This document shows, one piece after another, positions 8,856-15,875 of a stretch of DNA of 64,000 bases. The translations under genes were made by a program, and so were the position numbers. This DNA comes from Aliikangiella sp965214955. GTDB lineage: Bacteria; Pseudomonadota; Gammaproteobacteria; Enterobacterales; Kangiellaceae. The stretch is taken from positions 186,001-250,000 of the forward strand of contig CBDCCU010000013.1 of assembly GCA_965214955.1 (NCBI GenBank), given 5' to 3'. The stretch's first letter is position 1. Every line of letters begins with the position of its first letter. The notes below the pieces were generated by a model, which worked only from the letters and a program-made list of their open reading frames with translations, was not told the DNA's origin and made no database searches.

Positions 8856-8905
8856 TAGCAATTACTACGATCAATAGTAATTACTGTTGAGTCTAGTAAT
8901 TGCTA
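8856..8905. promoter_or_regulatory. Three palindromic operator-like sites at 19-bp spacing
   Basis: TAGCAATTACTA (8856-8867), TAGTAATTACTG (8875-8886) and TAGTAATTGCTA (8894-8905) are near-palindromes with centres exactly 19 bp apart. The outer two are perfect reverse complements of each other, so the whole 50-bp block is itself a palindrome around the middle site. This is what a cooperatively bound repressor or partition/replication protein would use. It lies 120 bp upstream of the small membrane protein at 9025. Confidence 0.7.
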
Positions 8906-9024
8906 GTAAAACTTAAGAGTGTTGGAAAAAGCGACTAATTGACAAGTAGTCTTTTGCGGGACTATCATTAATTTGAATATGACTCAATTGAACTCAACTC
9001 TATACTCGCTGGCAAGGCGATTAA

Positions 9025-9192
9025 ATGGAAATAAATAATTTGAAAAATTCGGAAGTTAAAAACATCCACGCTGAAATCAATAAAATTATGGCTGAGACTA
9101 TTAAAATCAACGCCGAGGCGCGATTTCATCCTATTATCGTTTTAGCTACTGTAGTGTGTGTGTTTGTCACACTTGTTAAACTGTTTTCATAA
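9025..9192 (+). CDS. Small membrane protein (55 aa), unknown function
   Basis: I do not recognise a named family. It is a 55-codon frame from ATG 9025 with an AAGG motif about 7 bp upstream. The N-terminal half is polar and likely helical (KNSEVKNIHAEINKIMAETI), and the C-terminal half is one transmembrane segment (about residues 35-53, IIVLATVVCVFVTLVKLF). Small proteins with this layout are common in mobile elements and phage-derived islands. It lies downstream of the phased operator-like block and is convergent with the SRAP/polymerase pair. Confidence 0.6.
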   Translation: MEINNLKNSEVKNIHAEINKIMAETIKINAEARFHPIIVLATVVCVFVTLVKLFS

Positions 9193-9353
9193 AATAGTGT
9201 CTCGAAAGAGTCTTTGTTTAGTGTAAACAGTGTAATTTAAAATTTGAGTGGACAAATTATCTAATGGAAAATGACCTAGCCCAAATTTAAACGGGCAGAT
9301 ACCGATAAAAAACAGGTAACTGTGTGAGCAAGCCTGAGCTAGCTCAATTTAAT

Positions 9354-9767
9354 TTATCTTATTGTAATTACTCTTGGCCACCTGTCATGAATCGCTTCTT
9401 CAAATTCAGGTTCAACGGTCACTACATAAACACGTTGCTCAGTCTTAAAGCGAGCAACTAAACCTTGAATGACTTGCCCTTTGGTAATATCAAACCAGTG
9501 ACTACTACCGCTAATATCTTTTTCCATAAACTGTAAAATAGGTAGTTTAACCGAAATAGGAAACCAGCGATCCCATTTACCCGCATAGATTGAATCTAGT
9601 CTAGCCCATCCGCCCATTGGTAAGTGACCAGCTTGTTCTTTACGTCTTCCCCAAGGTAGTAATATTGAACTACCATCTTTTTGAATGACGGGTAATTTTG
9701 CTTTAGGGTTAGGAAAATAAACTCTAATATCGTCACTTCCAAAATTGTAATAAACACCGCCACACAT
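9354..9767 (-). CDS. Short SRAP-like (YedK/HMCES-type) protein
   Basis: SRAP proteins cross-link through Cys2 to abasic sites in single-stranded DNA and shield them. This 137-residue protein starts MCGG, so Cys2 is exposed after Met removal. It contains LLPWGRRKEQ in the position of the family LLPWG-type core, and ends with the AIHDRWP block that resembles the active-site His motif (H-x-RMP) of SRAP. It is far shorter than YedK (about 220 residues), so it is a minimal variant and its activity is inferred. The start codon is 2 bp after the stop of the upstream polymerase gene, so the two form one operon. Confidence 0.75.
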   Translation of the reverse strand: MCGGVYYNFGSDDIRVYFPNPKAKLPVIQKDGSSILLPWGRRKEQAGHLPMGGWARLDSIYAGKWDRWFPISVKLPILQFMEKDISGSSHWFDITKGQVIQGLVARFKTEQRVYVVTVEPEFEEAIHDRWPRVITIR

Positions 9768-9769
9768 AA

Positions 9770-11020
9770 TTATTCTATTGTCTGACGGTGACCGTCAGGT
9801 TTCCAGGCTGGAGCTATAACGTCAGGCATTGTTGATCGATTCAACAATGTTCCTTTAGTAACTGCAAATTGTCCATAACGGCTATTGATCTTATCCATAA
9901 CTTTATCTAAGTCACTAGTAGATTGCTGATTAAATAAATCTAGTTGATTAGCTTGAGGATAGGGGTTTAGTGCTGTTATTTGAACAGCCCAAACACCTTG
10001 TCCACGCCAGTATGATTTAACAAACTGTGCGACCTTCACATAGATAATATTAGTTGTGTCAGTTGGCACGGTTTTAAACTTTGTTTTAAGCCATTGCTTT
10101 TGCAAACGAAGACCAACAAAAAAATGATTAGCGATCATATTATTTTTTCTTAATCGATAAGCAACCTTATCAACCATGTGATACAAGTAAGTATTTATGA
10201 TTTTTATATTATCCGTTTGAGGTGGCATTACTTTTCCGTGGCCAATTGACTTAGGTGGAGCAATATTAGGATTAACATTTTCAGGATCTTTGCCTTGCGC
10301 CATTAACCATATTCTTCGTCCAATGTTGCCAAACCTTTGACCTAGTACGCTAATTGGGATATTTTTCATATCACCACAAACATAAACACCTCTATCGTTT
10401 AAAAATGTTTTAACTCCTTTATTAATTCCACATAACTCATCAACTGGACATGGGGCTAATGACCTCTCTGCGTTCCAAGGTTCAATAACCGTTAATCCAT
10501 CAGGCTTATTTTGTTTTGCCCCCCATTTAGCCGTTGTTTTATCACCAGATACACCAACAGAGCAAAATAGTTCAGATGCTTGCCAAACAGCATCTTTAGC
10601 AATGATTCCAATCTCTTTAGGTGTGCCTAAGCACTTTTGGCTATCGGTAATATCTAAAAATGCTTCATCCACGCTAAAAACTTCTATAGAAGGACTCACA
10701 TTCTCACTTAAGGCTTTCATAATCGCTTTTGAGGCTGCTGCATAATCCTTTGGTCTAGCCGATCTTTGGATTAGTTTGGGGCATTTAATGCGAGCTTCTT
10801 TTAAGCGCATACCCGTCTTAACGCCCATAGCTCTAGCCTCATAGCTACAAGTAATGATACAACTACCTAATTGACCATTTGTGATCGCTACAGGCATTGC
10901 TCGAAGTTCGGGAAAGTCGCGTTGCTCTACCGAAGCAAAAAATGCATTCATATCAACAAGTAATATGGCGCGATTCCATAATTGGGGTGAAAATTGGGGT
11001 GAAGGACTTGAGCTACTCAT
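9770..11020 (-). CDS. Y-family DNA polymerase (UmuC/DinB-like), mobile-element type
   Basis: Translesion DNA polymerase of 416 residues. Motif I LLVDMNAFFASVE (about 20-32, metal-binding Asp23) and SVDEAFLD (about 115-122, catalytic Asp-Glu) are intact. The palm and thumb (ISVLGQRFGNIGRRIWLMAQGKD) and the little-finger domain follow. A canonical beta-clamp binding peptide QLDLF lies at about 359-363. No umuD-like gene is next to it; instead a short SRAP-like gene follows 2 bp downstream. I see no clear LexA box upstream. It is more similar in layout to polymerases carried by plasmids and integrative elements than to chromosomal DinB, though that is an impression. Confidence 0.88.
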   Translation of the reverse strand: MSSSSPSPQFSPQLWNRAILLVDMNAFFASVEQRDFPELRAMPVAITNGQLGSCIITCSYEARAMGVKTGMRLKEARIKCPKLIQRSARPKDYAAASKAIMKALSENVSPSIEVFSVDEAFLDITDSQKCLGTPKEIGIIAKDAVWQASELFCSVGVSGDKTTAKWGAKQNKPDGLTVIEPWNAERSLAPCPVDELCGINKGVKTFLNDRGVYVCGDMKNIPISVLGQRFGNIGRRIWLMAQGKDPENVNPNIAPPKSIGHGKVMPPQTDNIKIINTYLYHMVDKVAYRLRKNNMIANHFFVGLRLQKQWLKTKFKTVPTDTTNIIYVKVAQFVKSYWRGQGVWAVQITALNPYPQANQLDLFNQQSTSDLDKVMDKINSRYGQFAVTKGTLLNRSTMPDVIAPAWKPDGHRQTIE

Positions 11021-11440
11021 GCAAGTAGTATGGCAGGTCGCTATATGTTCAGATCAAGTAGAATATCGCTTTAAAGTTTAATAGTTGAAATTTATGCTTC
11101 TTAAACAAGAAGTTAAGAGAATTATTTTTTTACTCTATTGAAGCTTACCCAACACTACGACCAAACTTAAAGCTTGACCTGAAGTAGAGTGGGAGGGTTA
11201 CAGGAGTACTCTTGGGTATTACGGTAGAATTTACTAAAAATGAAAATATGGGCAAGCGGGGTGAGTGTAGAGCTTAGCTATAAATTACCGAATTAGATTA
11301 ATCACATGATTATTACCAATTACTTGAATATTGCTAACTGAGTATTTAAGCGTTTATTAACATCAATTAATTTAACTTTGTTAAGGTATTCTACATTTTA
11401 AACATAAGACTAAAGGCACTCAAATTTAAAAGGATAAACT
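11021..11440. other. Intergenic region, 420 bp, no gene seen
   Basis: This lies between the divergent starts of the polymerase gene and the unknown gene at 11441. A small perfect hairpin CTTCTT-AAAC-AAGAAG (11097-11112) is followed by a T-rich tract and could be a weak terminator or operator. No RNA gene or canonical LexA site is recognised. The promoters of both flanking units must be here, but I cannot place them with confidence. Confidence 0.4.
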
Positions 11441-12139
11441 ATGCAGTCTTATGATAAAGAACCTAAAGCACTGATTGATTTAATTAAACCTGCCTTATCA
11501 TATCAGCGTTCTGCTCAATTAAAATTTTATGATAGTAAAGAAACGTATGAGTTTTTTGGCTTAGCTTGTGAGCAATATATTCATGAGCCTTCTATTGGTT
11601 TTATTTATGGTGTTGGATATGTTCACTCTGTTGAAAAAGATGCTGAAGGTAATATTTATTATTTAAGCATTAATGAGCGTGAGCGTCTTGTACAAGAATA
11701 TTATTCACTTTATCTTGAATACCGCAAAGGAGAGCGGTGGGCTTTTTATGAAATGAAAAAGCATTTTCAAAATAACTTTCTTTTTAGTCTTTCATTTATG
11801 GATGCAGTGGTTGATTTTATTAATCCACTTGGCTGTGTTAAAGCAGAGCCAGATTTAAGTGCTTGGGTTAAGGGGTTTAAAGTTTACTGGGAAAAATATT
11901 TGGATAAAATAATGACGCATTTTAAGCAAGATGTTGATAATGCGGTTATCCAACTAAGCATGATCAATACCAATATTGATGATCCCAGAGAACATATCAG
12001 AAGTGGACTTAGCAATAAAATTTGGCAAATGGCTTACCCTGCTATGGCTTGTTATGGTGAAACATTAAAAGACAATATTCTTTATTTTATTTATTCTATG
12101 CCCGTTAATGCAAATTTAATGATAAAAAGTGATGAGTAA
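11441..12139 (+). CDS. Hypothetical protein, first gene of sigma-factor cassette
   Basis: I do not recognise this 232-residue protein. It is soluble, rich in aromatic residues (Tyr, Phe, Trp) and mostly helical in appearance, with no signal peptide or membrane segment. The start has an AAAAGGA ribosome-binding site at good spacing. It is the first of three same-strand genes (11441-13440) of similar AT-rich composition; the second is a divergent sigma factor. Position alone suggests a regulatory or effector role with that factor, but nothing in the sequence shows it. Confidence 0.7.
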   Translation: MQSYDKEPKALIDLIKPALSYQRSAQLKFYDSKETYEFFGLACEQYIHEPSIGFIYGVGYVHSVEKDAEGNIYYLSINERERLVQEYYSLYLEYRKGERWAFYEMKKHFQNNFLFSLSFMDAVVDFINPLGCVKAEPDLSAWVKGFKVYWEKYLDKIMTHFKQDVDNAVIQLSMINTNIDDPREHIRSGLSNKIWQMAYPAMACYGETLKDNILYFIYSMPVNANLMIKSDE

Positions 12140-12203
12140 ATAAATGGGTTCATTAATTCATCATTAACGTCTTAATTGCATATTGAACGTTCGGGAATAA
12201 TTT

Positions 12204-12231
12204 TATCTCTCCACATTAATTAGGAGAGATA
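12204..12231 (+). promoter_or_regulatory. Hairpin enclosing the ribosome-binding site of the sigma-factor gene
   Basis: TATCTCTCC (12204-12212) is the perfect reverse complement of GGAGAGATA (12223-12231), with a 10-nt loop. GGAGA is the Shine-Dalgarno sequence of the gene starting at 12234, so the 9-bp stem would hide it in the mRNA. No T-tract follows, so it is not a normal terminator. The layout is that of a translational switch such as an RNA thermometer. Confidence 0.65.
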
Positions 12232-12233
12232 CA

Positions 12234-13001
12234 ATGAACAAAGCCACAGAAAACCAATATATAGAAATTTATCAGTCAGGCAAATCTAAACTAGCCAAAG
12301 TTGCGTTATCAAAATTATTTATTGCCCATGAGAGCTGGCTTAATACTCGCATAATGTTATTAAGTCGATATGCTCAATTTGAATTTAAATTTGATATCCG
12401 CCAAGAAGCCTACCTTGCATTTATACAAGCTGTTAAACAGTTCGATTTAATTAATAAACCTTCAATAAAATTAAAAACATTAGCAGGCCGATATATTGAT
12501 TGGCAGGTTAATAAATTGATAAAGGCGCAAATTTATTGTGGATTAAAAGCACCAGTAATTAATGCTAGTTTAAGGAAGATGATTTTAAATGTGATGAAGC
12601 TTTCTTTTTCTCAAGCGGAGCAAGTGGCGGAGTTTAAAAAAATTGCACAAGCGCACAATCAAAGTTTAAAAATGGTTAAATATATCGCTAAGTTTTTATC
12701 GAGCTATCAACATTCATCATTTGATAGTGGTCAATTTGAACAAAAAGAAATTGATAGTTTATTTCAAAGCGGTGCTGACGATGTGTTTAAACAGGTAGCA
12801 GTAGCTAAAATAATGAATAAAGCTCACACGCTATTAGCGAATGCGCCAAATAAAACCAAAACCATATTGAATGAACGCTGGTTTAGGAGTGAGCCTGTGC
12901 CGTATGAACGATTGGCTAAGCAGTCTAAAGTGACACCAGAGGCAATTCGTATGCGTGAAAAGCGAGCTTTACAAAAATTAAGAATTGAATTGGAGGCCTG
13001 A
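12234..13001 (+). CDS. Divergent sigma-70 family RNA polymerase sigma factor
   Basis: A 255-residue protein with two sigma-like parts. Around residues 50-105 the stretch DIRQEAYLAFIQAVKQFD, followed by LKTLAGRYIDWQVNKLI, resembles region 2 (core binding and -10 recognition). The C-terminus (about 205-252) has ILNERWFRSEPVPYERLAKQ, then VTPEAIRMREKRALQKLR, a region 4 helix-turn-helix that looks RpoH-like. The middle is poorly conserved. It is not the housekeeping, RpoH or RpoS factor and lies in the accessory region between two unknown genes. Its ribosome-binding site is in a 9-bp hairpin. Being a sigma factor is well supported by the motifs; its regulon is unknown. Confidence 0.8.
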   Translation: MNKATENQYIEIYQSGKSKLAKVALSKLFIAHESWLNTRIMLLSRYAQFEFKFDIRQEAYLAFIQAVKQFDLINKPSIKLKTLAGRYIDWQVNKLIKAQIYCGLKAPVINASLRKMILNVMKLSFSQAEQVAEFKKIAQAHNQSLKMVKYIAKFLSSYQHSSFDSGQFEQKEIDSLFQSGADDVFKQVAVAKIMNKAHTLLANAPNKTKTILNERWFRSEPVPYERLAKQSKVTPEAIRMREKRALQKLRIELEA

Positions 13002-13010
13002 TTTTAAAAT

Positions 13011-13069
13011 CTAAGTGTTGGTTTATCTTGCTTGTTTGCTATGAGAGATATTGTATAACTAACACTTAG
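13011..13069 (+). promoter_or_regulatory. Inverted repeat overlapping the ribosome-binding site of the third cassette gene
   Basis: CTAAGTGTTGGTT (13011-13023) pairs with AACTAACACTTAG (13057-13069), 12 of 13 positions with one G-T wobble possible, around a 33-nt loop. The right arm runs into AGGAG (13068-13072), the Shine-Dalgarno of the gene at 13078. It could mask translation, act as an operator, or both. Confidence 0.5.
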
Positions 13070-13077
13070 GAGTTTAT

Positions 13078-13440
13078 ATGACACAAAATAATATCCTTGA
13101 GCATATCGCTTTTGAAAACCAAGAAATCATTAATCACTCATCAACTCCAGTAGAAATCAGCATGTCGATTTCTCCCCTTCAAATTAATCAAGTCGAACAA
13201 TATATTGATTGGTTAGCGATTGCTGTGTGTAATCGTTTATTAATTAAACATACTGATTATCAGCTTGTTGGAATTTTAACTGAACAACCTGCAACAACAA
13301 ATATGCAAGCACTGAAGTATTGGCTGAGAGCTTATTTGACCAATAATGAAGTGTTATTTTTAGCTCAAGATAATAAGTTGAAATTTATTGAAGATAAAAT
13401 CAAAGATTTATTTGAAAATTTTTGGTTTGGCGAGAGCTAA
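13078..13440 (+). CDS. Hypothetical protein, third gene of sigma-factor cassette
   Basis: I do not recognise this 120-residue protein. It is soluble and probably helical, with no signal peptide or membrane segment; the C-terminal stretch (FIEDKIKDLFENFWFGES) is amphipathic and acidic-aromatic. It starts 76 bp after the sigma-factor gene with an AGGAG ribosome-binding site. Small size and position next to a sigma factor are compatible with an anti-sigma or accessory factor, but this is only a positional guess. A strong terminator follows at 13492. Confidence 0.65.
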   Translation: MTQNNILEHIAFENQEIINHSSTPVEISMSISPLQINQVEQYIDWLAIAVCNRLLIKHTDYQLVGILTEQPATTNMQALKYWLRAYLTNNEVLFLAQDNKLKFIEDKIKDLFENFWFGES

Positions 13441-13491
13441 GTATTTCTACTGCTCTTCCTTAATTGCAAGTTACTTTTCCTTTGATGAAAT

Positions 13492-13515
13492 AAGTGTGTC
13501 GAAAGGCACACTTTT
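13492..13515 (+). terminator. Intrinsic terminator after the sigma-factor cassette
   Basis: AAGTGTGTC-GAAA-GGCACACTT forms a 9-bp stem (one T-G pair) with a GAAA tetraloop, followed by a short TT run. It lies 50 bp after the stop of the third cassette gene and marks the end of the unit. Confidence 0.75.
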
Positions 13516-13536
13516 AAACTAATGAGGAAATATATT

Positions 13537-13690
13537 AACCAATGGGGTCAGAGCATTTGATTTGTATTAACCAATGGGGTCAGAGCATTTGATTTGTAAT
13601 TTTTTTGGTCTATAACCAATGGGGTCAGAGCATTTGATTTGTATTAACCAATGGGGTCAGAGCATTTGATTTGTAATTTTTTTGGTCTAT
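13537..13690 (+). repeat. 77-bp tandem duplication of paired REP-like repeats
   Basis: The unit 13537-13613 is repeated perfectly at 13614-13690. Each 77-bp unit holds two copies of a roughly 30-bp element beginning AACCAATGGGGTCAGAGC, 32 bp apart, so the element starts at 13537, 13569, 13614 and 13646. The same sequence occurs inverted at 15531 beyond the transposase, so this is the left end of the Y1 transposase unit. Confidence 0.9.
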
Positions 13691-13728
13691 ATTTAGCTTA
13701 AGTTAATTTTAATGCTTGAACCTTTACT

Positions 13729-14487
13729 ATGGCTCGTTTACCCAGGCTTGATTTACCCAATATGCCTCAGCATATCATCCCGCGAGGCAACAACAAAGAG
13801 CCATGCTTTTTTGAAGAGCAAGACTACAAAGTTTATCTATCAAAACTCAATGAATTTGCAAAACTCAATCAAGTATCAGTTCATGCCTTTGTATTAATGA
13901 CTAACCATGTGCATTTGTTAGTTACAGCAAGTCATGAAGGCGGAGTTAGTAAACTAATGCAAATGCTAGGTAGTTACTATGTTCGATATATCAATAAAAA
14001 ATATGAACGTACTGGCACTTTATGGGAAGGTCGCTATAAATCGACCTTAGTTGATAGTGAGCAATATCTATTAACGGTTAGCCGATATATTGAGTTAAAT
14101 CCCGTAAGGGCTGATATGGTTGAACAGCCAGCTGAATATCCTTGGTCGAGTTTTAGAAAGAATGCTTTAGGCGTACCAATTGAATTAATTACACCGCATA
14201 TAACCTATAAACGACTAGGAAAAACAGATAAGCTTAGGCAAAAGTATTATTTGGCTTTATTTGAAACTGAGTTGACTGATACAACTTTAGAGTCGATAAG
14301 AAGCTCAGTGAATAAATCGTGGGTATTAGGCAGTAAGAAGTTTTGTCGTAAGATAGAGAAAGTGACTGGTAGAGCCGTTAAGCCAAAGGAGCGAGGTGGT
14401 GATAGGAAGTCGAAGGCTTACGCTGAATTCTACTCCAAAGCGCACCGTTTTCTTACATCACGCATCACTTCAGCAGGTGTTCGGTAG
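13729..14487 (+). pseudogene. REP-associated (Y1/HUH) transposase, 3' end replaced by IS30 sequence
   Basis: Transposase_17 family (RAYT) protein. It starts MARLPRLDLPNMPQHIIPRGNN, has the HUH metal motif in MTNHVHLLV (about residue 57-65), a single active-site Tyr region, and the conserved SRYIELNPVRADMV block. Native sequence ends at the IS30 left inverted repeat at 14423 (about residue 231); the last 21 codons come from IS30. Joining across IS30 would give an open frame running into the right-end repeat, so the original C-terminus was probably split off. The catalytic core is intact, so activity may remain. Confidence 0.85.
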
Positions 14488-15516
14488 TTTAAAGTTTTCC
14501 TTGGTCGATTATTGATTTCTCTTACCGCAATTTCAACATCTTTATCACTATAATTTGTAAAATCACTCCCTTTAGGAAAATATTGCCTTAATAATCCATT
14601 GATATTTTCATTACACCCTCTTTGCCATGGTGAATAAGGCTCTGCAAAATAAACATCAATCTTTGACTTTTTCTCAATCGTTTTAAAATCAGCAAATTCA
14701 CTACCATTATCAACCGTTAATGTTTTTCTTAAATATTTAGGAATTTTCCTAAACTTCTGAGCGGTTACTTTTGATAATGGCTTGGCATGTTTGCTCGGTA
14801 ACTTGCCTGCAATGAGATATAAGCTTTTCCTTTCCACATGAGTCACAATAGCCCCTGTTCCTTGTTGACCAATGATAGTGTCGCCCTCCCAATCCCCATA
14901 ACGTCGCTTACCAGCAACAGCCAAAGGGCGAGTATTTATCATTTTACGCGCGGCAATTACCCCTGAATCATTCTTGCTTTTACGACGCTTTTTACGCTTG
15001 GCTCTTTGTGCTCTTAAGCACTGAAATGACTGGGGAAGTGCTATTTTTTGTTGATAAACCCATTGATATATTGTTTCAGTACTGACTCGCATATTTAAAT
15101 TATCAGCATACTTGAGTTTCAGTCGATTTGATATTTGCTGAGGCGACCAATTTTTCTTGAGTCGTGCAATAACATAACGAACAAGCTTTTTATTATTTAA
15201 GCACCTTTGGTGCCTTGCTAGTTTTTTTCGGGCAATGCAATAGCGGTGAGAAAAGCTATAATGGTATTTTGATAATTTGTTCTGGTTTCTTTTTATTTCT
15301 CTTGAAATGGTTGAGTGTGAACGCAATAAACGACGACCAATTTCCCGAAAACTGTAACCTGAAATATATAAATGAAAGATGACATATCTTTCTCTTTGTG
15401 TAATATGGCTATAGGACATAACGACCTCTCTATTAATGTTTAGTCTGCAAACCAAACACTAACAGCTGATGTCGTTATGTTCTAATCTCTATGGTGCACT
15501 TTGGTGTTGAATTCAG
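14423..15516. mobile_element. IS30-family insertion sequence, about 1.09 kb
   Basis: Terminal inverted repeats of 24 bp: the left end (14423-14446) begins CTGAATTCTACTCC and the right end (15493-15516), read inward, begins CTGAATTCAACACC; they differ at only 3 positions. One transposase gene fills the element. It interrupts the 3' end of the Y1 transposase gene. I see no convincing target duplication at the flanks. Confidence 0.93.
14430..15419 (-). CDS. IS30 family transposase
   Basis: DDE transposase. I chose the ATG at 15419 (MSYSHITQRERYVIFHLYIS), which has a GAGAGG ribosome-binding site, giving 329 residues; an in-frame start at 15455 is possible. The N-terminal helix-turn-helix domain reads SFREIGRRLLRSHSTISREI. 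The catalytic core has Asp in DWEGDTIIG, Asp in TVDNGSEF and Glu in GCNENINGLLRQYFPKG, the typical IS30 DDE arrangement. The stop codon lies in the left inverted repeat. It appears intact. Confidence 0.95.
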   Translation of the reverse strand: MSYSHITQRERYVIFHLYISGYSFREIGRRLLRSHSTISREIKRNQNKLSKYHYSFSHRYCIARKKLARHQRCLNNKKLVRYVIARLKKNWSPQQISNRLKLKYADNLNMRVSTETIYQWVYQQKIALPQSFQCLRAQRAKRKKRRKSKNDSGVIAARKMINTRPLAVAGKRRYGDWEGDTIIGQQGTGAIVTHVERKSLYLIAGKLPSKHAKPLSKVTAQKFRKIPKYLRKTLTVDNGSEFADFKTIEKKSKIDVYFAEPYSPWQRGCNENINGLLRQYFPKGSDFTNYSDKDVEIAVREINNRPRKTLNYRTPAEVMRDVRKRCALE

Positions 15517-15530
15517 GTTTTCAAATTGAA

Positions 15531-15586
15531 AAATCAAATGCTCTGACCCTATTGATTTTCTATTGATTTTTGACCCTATTGATTTT
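15531..15586 (-). repeat. Inverted copy of the REP-like repeat, right end of the Y1 transposase unit
   Basis: AAATCAAATGCTCTGACCC (from 15531) is the reverse complement of the core of the four repeats at 13537-13690. The following TGACCCTATTGATTTT occurs twice, at 15544 and 15571, 27 bp apart. Together with the left repeats it brackets the transposase unit plus the inserted IS30. Confidence 0.85.
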
Positions 15587-15591
15587 ATTGA

Positions 15592-15798
15592 TTTCTTGAT
15601 TCCGGTGAGCCTACCGCAATGGTAGTTGGATTTGGTTATTTAGCTCTTGACTTAACATACTCTTCAAGTAGCGGCGTAGGGGTTGCGGCTGCTATGATAG
15701 ACTTTAAAAATCATAGTAGTAGAGTCGGTAGAGAATACAAAGTATTTTTCAGCCAATTAAATAGATGGCAAGGACCAAAAAGTTACTTTAAATCTTAG
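15592..15798 (+). pseudogene. 3' gene remnant beside the transposase unit (or 59-aa small protein)
   Basis: An open frame runs from 15592, after an in-frame TGA at 15589, to a TAG at 15796. It encodes a globular-looking tail (GFGYLALDLTYSSSSGVGVA...VGREYKVFFSQLNRWQGPK). It begins right at the transposase-unit repeat, so it is probably the 3' end of a gene whose 5' part was removed. An internal ATG at 15619 with a GGTGAG motif upstream could instead start a 59-residue protein. The family is not recognised. Confidence 0.45.
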
Positions 15799-15875
15799 TT
15801 AAGTATAATGAGGAATCCATCTCCAGATAGTAGAGATTTTGGTCTGTAGGGGTTAAGTATTGAAGGGTAATAGTT

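Noticed and set aside
11021..11140. LexA box upstream of the Y-family polymerase gene
   Set aside because: No CTGT-N8-ACAG or close variant was found on either strand.
11394..11432. A/T-only inverted repeat near the ribosome-binding site of the gene at 11441
   Set aside because: The 7-bp TTTTAAA/TTTAAAA pairing is expected by chance at this composition and is much weaker than the two stems further on.
13537..13690. Regular repeats at 32-bp spacing that look like a small CRISPR array
   Set aside because: There are no unique spacers between copies, the block is a perfect 77-bp duplication, an inverted copy lies past the transposase, and no cas genes are present.
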